From Suillus spraguei (taxonomy: Eukaryota; Basidiomycota; Agaricomycetes; Boletales; Suillaceae): 64,000 nucleotides of DNA. The stretch's first letter is position 1; each line of letters begins with the position of its first letter. The notes beneath the pieces are model-generated. The model saw only the letters and a program-made list of their open reading frames with translations. It did no database searches and was not told where the DNA came from. The stretch lies in assembly GCA_016800925.1 (NCBI GenBank), contig JABCPU010000013.1, forward strand, positions 349,780 through 413,779, given 5' to 3'. The position numbers were made by a program, and so were the translations under genes. This document shows, piece by piece, positions 32,161-42,317 of this stretch.

Positions 32161-34293
32161 ATGACTTTACCTCGGCAGGATCAAGGTAAGTGAGTATAAG
32201 CAACTCGGCAAGTGACTGACTGTGAGGCTCGACAGAAGCGCGTGGTGCCAAGAAAAAAGCTATCGAAAATGCAGGTGAGCGACCGAAAACACCATCAATA
32301 AATCAAACTGACCTGAGATTCAGTTTGGAAGCAAGATAAACCAAGACGCAAGAATGCGACAGCGACATCAGCCCAAGACTGTCCTGCCACAAAAAAGAGA
32401 ACTGACGCGTTGGCACCGGCGCCTACTCCAAGTCGGAACTCCAGCTCCACTGGCAAGTCAAACAGGACTATGGTGTCAAGAAAGCCGTCAACACTGAGTC
32501 CGTTGATACACTTGAAACTGATTTATGGTACTTACATGGAAAAATGTTGGGCACTGGCAGAGCGTCCGCGCGACATGAGCGACTCAGATGATGGTATCTT
32601 GCAGGCTCCACTGATGGTTGATAAGCAACTTGAAGGTCAGCCTACGCCGTGACCAAAAAGGAAGTCCGAGTCTCACATGATCATCTTGTGCAGTGCAGCC
32701 TAACTATCGACGACCAGCGAAACTCTGCCGAACTTACGCTATGAGAGATGTGGCGTTGCCTGAAGATGAAGATGAGGAGCAGAGTGCTGACTCTGATACG
32801 AGTCGGCCCAGGGACAAACCGAGTCGGGACAACTTACTAACCGATTCAGACGGTAGTGATCATGAGAGCAGTGCCACTGACAGCGAGGATGAAGATTCGG
32901 CTGCAATGAAGCTTTTCGATGAGGTCAGCTTTATTATATCATATGCTTGTGGACTCACGTTTGATACTTTCAAGGTCGCGTCGGTCGTCACCAACAAGCA
33001 GCAGGTAGCATCGAAATCACGTGGCACTTCAAAAGCCGAGTTCAAGGCCCGAGATCACAAACAAGCGGCGGAGACTCCTACCTGGGCCAATATGGATGTT
33101 GAAGATGCAGTTTCGGAGTCCATTGAAGATCGCTCGACTGGTGGCAACTCGTCAGAATTTCAATCTGACGATGAAGGTACTGCACCGACTCGGAAACTTC
33201 AAACCTCAGACACGAAGACTCGGAGTATCGCCTCACTCGTTCGAACAGAAAGTGGAAAGGTGAAATTACTTGATCAGAACATAGAGACTCGCAGAGTTCT
33301 TCAGTCCGCAATCATGGAAGTCAAGTGCCACCTTTTTTTCGCCAACGGCTACCCTGAATTGGTTGACAAGAACCAAGTCGCGCTGCAAGCATTGATAGTA
33401 GTCGCCGAAAAACGTGGTGTGCATCCAATCAAAGAACGTCTTCAATCAGACGTTAGGTATGCGTCACAACTCGGTAGCTTGGTGAGTTCAACTTGCACCC
33501 TTTCTTATCAGTCTCTAACCATATGCGAGGTGGATGCTCGTGTTCCAATATTGCGCCGTGAGCTGAAGGAAGACGCATGTGCGAATGCCGATGGTTACTT
33601 TCGCCTTGGACACACCGACTCTGGGAAAGCTGCAGCGAGAAGGCTGTTGGATAAGCTTGCATATATATACGCCTTGAAGTTTGATGTGAGATCTCTCCCC
33701 TTGCCTGTACTACTGACATTGTTGAAATTATACAGATCAATAACGAGGCTTCGCCCATTGGGAAGAAGCCCTACCAGGGTGAACTCTTACTTTTCTTAAT
33801 ATATCGGCAGCTCTTTCATAGCTCGAGGTCCATTGCCATCAAGTTTACGGAACGCTTCGTCGAAATCGCCAACAACAAAGGCCAGCGCCCCGAAGTCCCT
33901 ATCCCTTTGCTGGCATTGGTTGCAACTGCGGTAACGTGCTTGTCGTCATTGTACGGATGTGCCGTCTAACTCGTTGCAAAGGTGTATGCAGCCCTTCTGT
34001 GGAAGTCGCAAGGTTCACCGTCGAAATTCAACTTTACAGGAAATTTATTCAGCGAGACATACAACTACCATGTCAGGTTCCTGGAAAAACTGAAGAAGGA
34101 CGCACCTGCGAAATTCCACTGTATGATGGCCGACATCTATGAGGCTGCGCAGTGAGTTCCACTTAGGTAGTATTCCCTCGATGCTCACTCTGCTTGCAGG
34201 AAGTTGCGATACAGCGGCGCCGCTGCCAGTGGCCATGCTGCTGAGCTCGAAGCATTCGAGTTACTTGACCTCGACAATATGGAAGAAGACTGA
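32161..34293 (+). CDS. DUF6532-domain protein
   Basis: A basidiomycete-expanded family of unknown function, usually multi-copy. Short 5' exons join in frame: ATG at 32161 to a GTAAGT donor, a second mini-exon ending ENAG, then WKQDKPRRKNATATSAQ onward. A long acidic, Ser-rich N-terminal half follows. The DUF6532 core comes after: LQSAIMEVKCHLFFANGYPE, DARVPILRRELKEDA, LLDKLAYIYALKFD, NNEASPIGKKPYQ, LALVATAVYAALLWKSQG and HCMMADIYEAAQ. The TAG near 33797 in the long frame is removed by an intron ending just before INNEASP at about 33735. Further introns sit at about 33932-33981 and 34154-34200. The stop is at 34291-34293. I see no lesion. It is divergently arranged with the Plavaka transposase, which is either chance or a passenger relation. 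Confidence 0.85.
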
Positions 34294-34714
34294 TTCATCC
34301 CCCACTTGTTTTCATGGTGTACAATACGGAATTGTGAAGCTGATACATAGTCTCCTGGTTGATCATAGCGCGCACTGTTATTTAAATTACCCTACTAGCC
34401 CATATACCCATTTTTAATCAAATTTAATTTTGTTCTTGTTATCTTATTCTGTCTGATTCGGTTGGAACTCTCGTCTAAGATCAAACAATTAATTCTACAA
34501 GTCATGATAATGTGTTTGAATAACTGAAAATCATTGCTAATTCTTGTGTTTTTATTAGGGGGTAAAAAAACCGAACTAAGCTTGCTAAAACTTGAATTTG
34601 TATAATTTAGACATAATAACGCAGGATTAGTTCTAATGTTGCATCTTTAGTCAAATTTGTTGGGGGAGGGTTTTCCTGATGTTGAGACTGAGGTGTTTAC
34701 CGTGTCTAGTCTTT

Positions 34715-34835
34715 AATAAGAGGTCCATCTTAACTGGTCTTAGCCCCTGTGCAAATTGTTGATGCAACATTGATATTTACTCCATGGCAAGTTGTGCCTT
34801 TGGACATGTTTGAAACACTAAGTCTACTACTGGGT
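34715..34835 (+). repeat. Body of the tRNA-like repeat family, array lost
   Basis: AACTGGTCTTAGCC, the head of the tRNA-like unit, is followed directly by CCCCTGTGCAAATT and by a stretch with CTCCATGGCAAGTTGTGCCT and GGACATGTTTGAAA. The complement of 63500-63640 gives the same order with scattered differences. Here a single unit head remains in place of the array. Confidence 0.65.
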
Positions 34836-34942
34836 GGTTCCAGAGCTAGACACTAATCCTGACCTATAGTACAGTGAAAATAAGGTACTGTATTGTGCGG
34901 GCTACATGGTGCTTTATATCCTATTTCATATGTACTTGGGAT

Positions 34943-35568
34943 GTGTTAGGTGAGATCAGTAGCACTCGAGAGAAGTAACTGCTGCTATGTAAACATAGCG
35001 CAAGGCAACATGTAATAAGGCTTGCCATAGAATCAGTGATAAGTGGTCTGATAAGATTATAGCTGGAGTATAGGGGGAAAGAATCTGGAGGGCTTCCGGA
35101 TGAGTTTCCGATAAAGTTTCTGAAAGGAATCTGAAGGATTTCTGGAGAAGGTTTCCGAGATGTTTTTCAGAGGTATTCTGGAAATAGGGGTTTCGGAAGA
35201 GCGGACTATGTTAGGAACCAGAAAGGATTGGAAATCCGGTTTATAGGAGTAGAGTAACTTCAGTACAGAATATATTTCTTCTTTCGACCCGTTAACTTGT
35301 AGTTTACTTGTTCTTATACTAAATATGTATGGAGTATCTCCGTCATCATCTCCAATGATATGACAGAGTCTGGAGTAAGTAGCTGTACACTATGCTATCA
35401 TTGCTATGGATGAGTGTTAGTCTACTCCACTACTTGACAGGTAGTCTGGTGATTAAGAGGAGTAACCTAATCCAGATGACAGGTCACATGACCAGAAATA
35501 CTTTCAGATATCACTTCTGGATATCTCTATCTTCTTCCGGATAGGGGCTATCAAACGCGGATCTAACA
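34943..35568. repeat. Possible solo LTR
   Basis: Starts TGTTAG and ends CTAACA, with an interior rich in TTTCCGG/GGAATC-like motifs. No 5-bp target duplication is visible on the flanks, so the limits may be wrong; a second TGTTAGGAACC at about 35210 is an alternative start. Confidence 0.3.
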
Positions 35569-36434
35569 CAGTCATGTACAAACCACACACCATATGGAGC
35601 TATGTGGATGCAGCAAGGACATGAAAAGACATCAGTATGTGGAATGTGGTGCGGCAGTCAGTACGGTGTGTGGTAAGCATGTGACACCCCTGGCAATGCT
35701 AAAGGAGTAAGATGGCTTTGGACAAGTGGAGATTCCTATAGACATGAGACGTGCGTCAAAAGATAGGGTTTTGAGGCCAGCACCAATATGTTTGTTACAC
35801 CATCCTCCATGCCCACTGCCATTTCATCCCTCCTGCTCATGGTGAATGATAACATGTGCGTCCATATTCACTTGGAGAGGTGCAGGTCCTGGGACTGCAT
35901 CTGAAACTATACCTACAGCATGGCATGGACACTGCTCACACCTTCATTCATGCATCCAGCCTTTCCATCACAATTCCTCAGCTCTCACCACTTTCTCTGC
36001 CATTGCCAGCTCCTCCATGGGTGGTAGGGTGCCTATTCTCATTCTTGCCAGATGGGATTTGCATCGTGACTGGTCATTCATCCAACTACCCGGTAGTTAT
36101 TCTAACCTAGGTCCTGTATTCATACTTGTCAATTAGGTTACAAAAATCTCCTATTGCACTTAATTTACTCTTACATCTTATTAGTAACATTTGTTTGAAC
36201 CACATCTGCAAAAAGTGGGTACCAGTAAAATAAGTGACATCAGAGCTTTCCTTTTTCTACTCAGTGAGATCAGTAATACAAATCAGTCATTTAAGTGCAA
36301 AAAGTGACTTGGAGATTTTGCTGATGAATCCACTATTGACTCCATAACAGTCCACCCACCATCAAATTGTATGCCTCTTCCCTTCTGATCTTTCATTCTC
36401 ATTTGATATTTTGATTAAAAACCCTCAAAGCAGC

Positions 36435-36901
36435 TTATGTGGCTGCAACAATTGGGAATTCTTCACGGGTGTTCCCAGAGTCGCCCATTACTGAATTAAC
36501 CATTAACTTTCTGAGCTGGGTTAAAATAGCATGGCCCAGGACACTCCCATATGATCATGTACCCCCCCAGGGATGGTGTCATCAGGGACGGTGACTTTGG
36601 TTTGACCACTAGAAAGCTCAAATCTAGATGCGATTGGATTCTTTCCTGTCCAATCCTCCTGGTGAAGGTATATTTCCCCAATAGGGTTGCTCATCTGAGG
36701 AGGTTTTGAGAACATATCCCAGGTGACAAGGAACATCCCTCCGACAGTCCATGTGGAGGCAGATGTAGGGGAGGTGATTTTGGGTGTCCAGACATCATGC
36801 TCCATCATGGCAGAAACAGGTTCACATAATGCACATGAGAGAAGCATAAGAAGCATGAAACATGAAGTGATAAGAGCATGGGGTGAGGTGTTGATAAACA
36901 T
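36435..36901 (-). pseudogene. Kre9/KNH-like secreted protein, frameshifted in a G-run
   Basis: From ATG 36901 a signal peptide (FMLLMLLSCALC) leads into VWTPKITSPTSASTWTVGG, FLVTWDM, NPIGEIYL and TKVTVPDDTIPGG, the Kre9/KNH domain of Ser/Thr-rich GPI-anchored fungal surface proteins. The normal continuation YMII..MGDSGNTREEFPI is present in another frame. The shift lies in a run of seven C on the plus strand (36562-36568); six would restore frame into YMII. An intron of about 50 nt (GTGTCC..TTCAG) then joins to MGDSGNTREEF and the stop at 36435. The usual Ser/Thr-rich tail and GPI signal are absent. Either a one-base pseudogenising slip or an assembly error in the homopolymer explains it. Confidence 0.75.
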
Positions 36902-39545
36902 GATTAATCATGAAGACTTTATTAAACTGAAGAAAAGTGACTGAAAAGATAGGTTAGTGGACTTTACTTATATACTGCCAGGCTCCAGCACAGCTGGCCA
37001 CATGAGTGCCACAATGAGTGTTAGCTTTTGTCGATCTTGCATAATTTAGTCACTTACCAAAAATGCCAGCACCAGATCTCCCCCACTGATTCTGGCAATA
37101 ATCTGGAATTTTATGTATTGGATGGATGGCGATGTGCAAATTGTTAGTGCTGTGGGCAGAACTATTTTGAGGTAATTATGCCAGCAGAGCTGGCAGAACC
37201 TGGCAGAAAGTGCAAGAGTTAGTGCCATGGGTAGTGTTGTTGGCAATACTGCGCCATTGCGCCGCACCAGTTTTGCCAACCTGGCAATTGCCGGTGAACT
37301 CAAAGGGGCCTGTGGCAAAAATTGGCACAACTAGTAGTGCTGCAGTACCAGAGGGTAACTTTGACAATCTGAAAGGTTTCTTTTATAGATTCGCCATCAA
37401 TCATTATTAGTTCAACGATAAGTAATAGCACCATGTTTTTTTTACCATTTGTTGAATTATACTAGTATCCCTGCACTTGGACTCATCTTAAAATGCCTAA
37501 TGAAAAGCATCCAGGCAGCTGCCCACCAGCCAAAATCATCACTGATAACTTCATGGAACTTAAGTGAGTTGATAACAAGTCCTGCCGAAAATTTTGGAAG
37601 TGCAACTATTGCACTCCAACCAGTGGCAGTGGTCATTGATGCACATTCTGCATGAACACCTCCACTGGCAAGCCAAAGTCAGGTTGATAATGAGCTAGAG
37701 GGGCCAGAAAGCTTAACAGAGGATGAGGGTGCAGCTGCCTTTGATGAAATTGAGCAGCGCATTGCAGAATTCTCATTGGTTATTGATCCCCAGCTGGAAG
37801 GGTTCAAGATTGTGGTGGGAAATGTGTATGACCTTGCAGAGCTGGAGCGGGTTGACAAAAAATTTATCCCTGCGACTTTTGAAGATGATGTTCAGCAAGT
37901 GGGATCTGACTCAGAGGATGGTTTATCTTGGGATGTGCAGTCTCTGTTGACTATGAAGGGTGTCTCATCAATGTAATGTGCCTGGGAGTTTTGCCAAGTT
38001 TTGCCAATGCGCCGAGTGTCAGTTGTACCAGCACTTGGTCAAAACTCAGCCAAAAGTAGTTTTGCCCCCTACACTAGCCATGGGCAGAACTATTAGGTAG
38101 TTCTGCCAACAAGATGGCAGAATCATGTGATGTTTTAAAGTGCAAGAGCACCAATGTAAGACCACTTGACAGCACCATAGAATTGATATTCCATGTCCCA
38201 TCTTCATTTGCATCATGATCTGTGACCATAATTTCATCCTTGAATGATGCAGGTACCAATCCCTCATCAATGTGCTACATTTGTCAAATGCTCTCCCTTC
38301 CAAGACTTCCTTCTTATCCTCATCCTGGCAGTCCAAGGTAAACTCTGTGTCCATTGTTTTTTCCACATTATGAATATCTTTAAGTTGGGTAAACTCAGCA
38401 TCAACATCATCAAGTGAGACTGATTTGGGATTTTCGAGATTGTCACTGGAGACTGCTGAAAGTGGAGGAATGAATGCAAAGTTAGTTTTGAGCTGTATGT
38501 GACTTCACCTTCCATACTCCCTGAGCCAGAAACACCTCAGTTTGAGACAGTCTTTGTGATACATCTATGAAAAATCAATGTAAAACAATGACAAAACCAA
38601 AGTCAACAAGCTGATTCAGGTGAAGTCTGAAGGTCCAAACAAAGTCATTTCTTGCACTCAATTACCTTGAATTCATGACTATGCTTGCAAAGTGCAATAA
38701 ATTTATGAGGTTACTAAGAAGACAAGGTACACCTTCAAATACCTTCCTGGTTCTTCACACAGGTATGTCGGTCCTTGGATGATTACCTGATACCACAGCA
38801 ATGATGGGATCCAACTTATTTTGTCTGCTCATATGACATCTAGTGGCATAGCACAAGCCACTCATGCAACCCACCAAACTGTTATCTTCAGCTCTCTTGT
38901 CTCACAGGCTCTGTTGTTCGAAGACTCTTGGAAAGTGGACATTCTCGTCTGCTTACAGCAGCATATGTTTCAGTAAGTGAATCAAGCCTGCAGTGCAGAG
39001 GTAGTACTAATTGCCCTAACTCCCTTACTAGTATCTGTTGTCATGTATTGAGCACACTCCAGACCTATTGCTGTCTCAACTTCAACATATGCTATGTCAG
39101 GTAATGGGTGTTGAAGTCTCTGAAATCAGTATTGACCAAACTATGAAAAGAGATGGCTTCATGTGCAAACATGTATGCAGTCACTAGTTGCATTTTATTA
39201 GGGAATCAGCATGGTCAATTGTGAAATAGTATAGTGATATACATGGTAGCACAAGATCATCAATCATCAATCAATATGTAGTTGTATGCTGCAAAAGGTA
39301 ACAGATGCTCATCATCGCAGCTTGGTGAGCATAAAGTGACTGAGCTTGCCATTCTAGGATGATTTGTGTGCCCAAATATTGTAACAAGCAGGACTCTTTT
39401 GTTTGTCCAGTCTATCGATATGAAGGTAGCTATTACAATGCTTTATATTGGTATATGTTGCTTTTTATCATAATACACAGAAAAGAAGCATTAGGCTTAC
39501 AATATCGACTAATATCTAAGTCTCACTAGTTTACTGATGCTCAAC

Positions 39546-39611
39546 TATGGGTATGGGTTGACCTTAGGACACCTGCGGTTTACCTGTGCTGATCCCTAGG
39601 CATGATATTGG
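39546..39611. repeat. Short dispersed repeat, copy 1
   Basis: GGGTATGGGTTGACC...GGTTTACCTGTGCTGATCC; shares about 60 bp with 40409-40475. Confidence 0.5.
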
Positions 39612-39839
39612 AGCACTATAGTTGATTTTGGAAAATGAGGAATATGGATGGCAAACACAATTTACAATTTTTTACTACTGCGATGTATAAAGAGAGTATA
39701 GAGCTTGTGTAATATTATGTAAAAGTCATTTGCTACTGGAAATAGCCAAAGTCTGCCTCATTGCCTTTCCCTCCATTCACTTTATTCACTTCTACCCCAC
39801 ATGTCTTGCTTTGCTCACTAGTCTTGCTTTTGTGTTTGT

Positions 39840-39965
39840 CAATCTTACTCTCTTGCTCACCAGTTTTGCTCTCTTACTTGTCAATCTTGCTCTCTTGCTC
39901 ACCAGTTTTGCTATCTTACTTGCCGATCTTGCTCTCTTACTTGCTGGTTTTGCTCTCTCTCATTC
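39840..39965. repeat. 42-bp minisatellite, three copies
   Basis: Three units of the form CAATCTTGCTCTCTTGCTCA followed by CCAGTTTTGCTCTCTTACTTG. The surrounding 39780-40075 is also T/C-rich, which yields a spurious Leu-rich open frame. Confidence 0.8.
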
Positions 39966-40408
39966 TCACTTATTGGTTACCTTGCTTTCTAATCTTATTT
40001 TCTTCTTACTTTCTCATTCCTGGTCCTTCTCTCTTGCTCACATCTTATTATCTTGCTCTCTCTGATGCTTAGAATTTTGTCTCTGTTCCTGCACTGCATG
40101 CATGCACATCATTGTTTTTCATGTTGAGCAGTTCCTCCAATACTTCATCATGTAACTTGTCTGAGTGCTTATAGCTTACTGCAAATATAATCTCCTCATT
40201 TCATTGATTTCCAAGTCTGGCTTTAGTTTTTCTTGAAACTGCGTGACTCGCTGATAGTGTTACATATTAATCTGCTCTTGCTGGTTACTGAATCTTACTT
40301 GCTGATCTCTCTAGCTCAGGCTACTCTCCCTCACTATCTCACTGCTCTCACACTCTTTTACCCCTGCACCCTCACTGCCATCACACCTGCTGTTATACAG
40401 GTATACCC

Positions 40409-40475
40409 TTGATGGGTATGGGTACAGAGGGACACCCACAGGTTTACCCATGCTGATCCCTATCTGTGAGCATGA
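40409..40475. repeat. Short dispersed repeat, copy 2
   Basis: GGGTATGGGTACAGAGGGAC...GGTTTACCCATGCTGATCC; second copy of the 39546 repeat, same orientation. Confidence 0.5.
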
Positions 40476-40521
40476 CACTTCAGTCTATCAAATGTAAGTA
40501 AAAACATGCAAAACAACAGTA

Positions 40522-42317
40522 TCATTTTGCAACAGCATATTCTATATCAGGAGCAAGAGACACAGTGGAAGGACAGAGAAAGGGAAAGGATAAGAAGTCA
40601 TAGAACAACTTGAAGAGACAAAGAAACAAGTCAGCTTTGGATCTGAAGAGTGGATGGTGTTCAAGCACTGAGGGAGGGGAAGAGGTCAGCCTAGAGACCA
40701 TACTCCAACATATACTTGATGAGGAAGTTGATGGAGGGGTAATATAGGTATAGTCAGATGCATCAGCAACTCCAGCACCACTAGTGAGTAAGCTAGCAAA
40801 CCTACTCTTGCTGTCAACCACAGCCGAGCCAAAGTCACCAGGTATGGAGAAGGCATCAGACTTGAAGTTGCAAGGTAAAATGGTGACCTCCTTCAATATC
40901 TGACTGAGCTGGCCCTTGAAGTAGACCCTGGTGAATGAACAGATGGTATTGAGCATCTGATGGTGAGGCCAGAGCCATAGCCACACTTGATAACCATAAT
41001 ATGTGGGTCATTGTTATGGTTGAGGGTCTTCTGGCTGGGCTTCCACATCTCTCATCTAAGATGGTACCATAGAACTTCAAGAGATGGTTTGGTTTCATGG
41101 GTACTGGAATGTATATGGGCTGGTGGAATAGGGGCACATCCAGTCTATAAATGTTTCCATGGTAATTGTGATGCCAAGATCAATGGCATTAGCAATAAAG
41201 TTAGTTGAGTTAATTTTAGAGTTGTCAATCTCAGTGACTACCCAATCCTATCTAAACCCTTCCTCCCTAACACTATCACTGATGGGAGGAGACAGAACAA
41301 CATAGCCAAGAACATGATTCTTTGGCTCCTTCCAATCTCTGGAAACATCAGTGAGGAATGTCTTAAGGGGTTCAACTGCCTTCTCTGCCTCTTCCAACTT
41401 AGGCTTAGTATTTTTCTGCACTACCTCAGCATCTTGCTCATTCAGCAGCTCAGCAACCTCCAATCTGTCCTTGAAATGTCGATGATAATATGCTTGCACC
41501 TGATTTCTGACCTAATGGCCTTGATGTGCTTCTTAATACTAATGTTGTCAAACAGCAAGACATTCCTGTGGGTTGGCTAAAGTTATGATACTTGTAGAGT
41601 TTATTGGTATTGTTGTCAGAGCAAAAGAGGACATGTCTGGTAGTGATGAGGTAAATTTTGCCAGGGTTGCAGGGTCAGAGATAAAGCATCCACCAGTTCC
41701 CTGGATAGATGGAGTAACTTTAGCATAGATAGGGAGCCCAAGGGTAGTGGAGAAAGGCTCTTGGACTGTGGTGATAGGGTTGTCATTGAGGAAGGGCTTG
41801 TACATCTTGGGACCAGTAGAGTGAATGACCTCTGACTCACAAATTTCAATATAGACTGCCTCAATATCCTGAACAGAAAGGATACTCTTGTAGCAAGTAG
41901 CAATCTCAATACCATACTAGGCAGAGAGGGAGCTAGGGACAACTCCTATTCATATGATAATAGGAGGAGATGAGCTATTAGCATACCCCATACGAACTGG
42001 GTCTAAACTAGTCCACTCCACCCCATTGGAGCACAAATATTCAATCATGGTAGGACTAACCTTGGCCTTCCAGATCTCTTGGAGAGAGTGCAAGCCAATA
42101 GGACTAGATTCTTTTAGAAGCAGGTATGCTTTAGGCCTTGTTGGCTCAACCCAGATGTTGTGCTAGAGCGAGCAACTAAAAGTGGCTGAGAGGATAAGCC
42201 ATAGTAGAAGTATCTGGCCTCAGTAGGTGAAGGAGGGTAAGAAGCAGTTGAAAATGTGATAGGATGCTGGACCTGATGGGTGGCAAAGTGTAGGTCTGTC
42301 ATATCTTGGTAGTGCAT
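40522..42317 (-). pseudogene. Decayed chymotrypsin-fold (S1-like) protease-like gene
   Basis: Minus-strand pieces follow the order of an uncharacterised agaricomycete family with a trypsin-like fold. In order: ARYFYYGLSSQPLLVARSST, MYKPFLNDNPITTVQEPFST, LGLPIYAKVTPSIQGTGGCF, then LEVAELLNEQDAEVVQ. The C-terminal part has INTICSFTRVYFKGQLSQ-like sequence, ILPCNFKSDAFSIPGDFGSA and SLLTSGAGVADASDYTYIT. The motif GDSGSAVVD normal for the active-site Ser is GDFGSAVVD here, so the nucleophile is Phe. Several stops and frame changes separate the pieces (near 40986, 41140, 41250, 41550 and 41940). This is a clear pseudogene; the family assignment is from memory of the motif order. Confidence 0.7.

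Larger units (their letters stand above)
34294..36434. other. Gene-poor AT-rich region
   Basis: No gene supported. It contains the repeat body at 34715-34835 and a possible solo LTR at 34943-35568. Small open frames near 35850-36130 overlap in two frames and have no recognisable content. Confidence 0.5.
36960..40521. other. Gene-poor region with degenerate frames and repeats
   Basis: No recognised gene. A plus-strand acidic frame (37723-37976, including DPQLEGFKIVVGNVYDLAEL) and a minus-strand acidic stretch (38515-38270) are open but match nothing I know. TGGGCAGAACTATT occurs near 37150 and near 38086, both in the same orientation and followed by a related TGCCA..TGGCAGAA stretch. This suggests a small non-autonomous element duplicated directly. 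Confidence 0.45.

Noticed and set aside
35846..36136. Two overlapping plus-strand frames near a possible solo LTR
   Set aside because: No homology seen and the frames overlap each other out of register.
39730..40072. Leu-rich open frames of about 105 residues resembling a membrane protein
   Set aside because: They come from a T/C-rich minisatellite read in two frames; repeat structure explains them.
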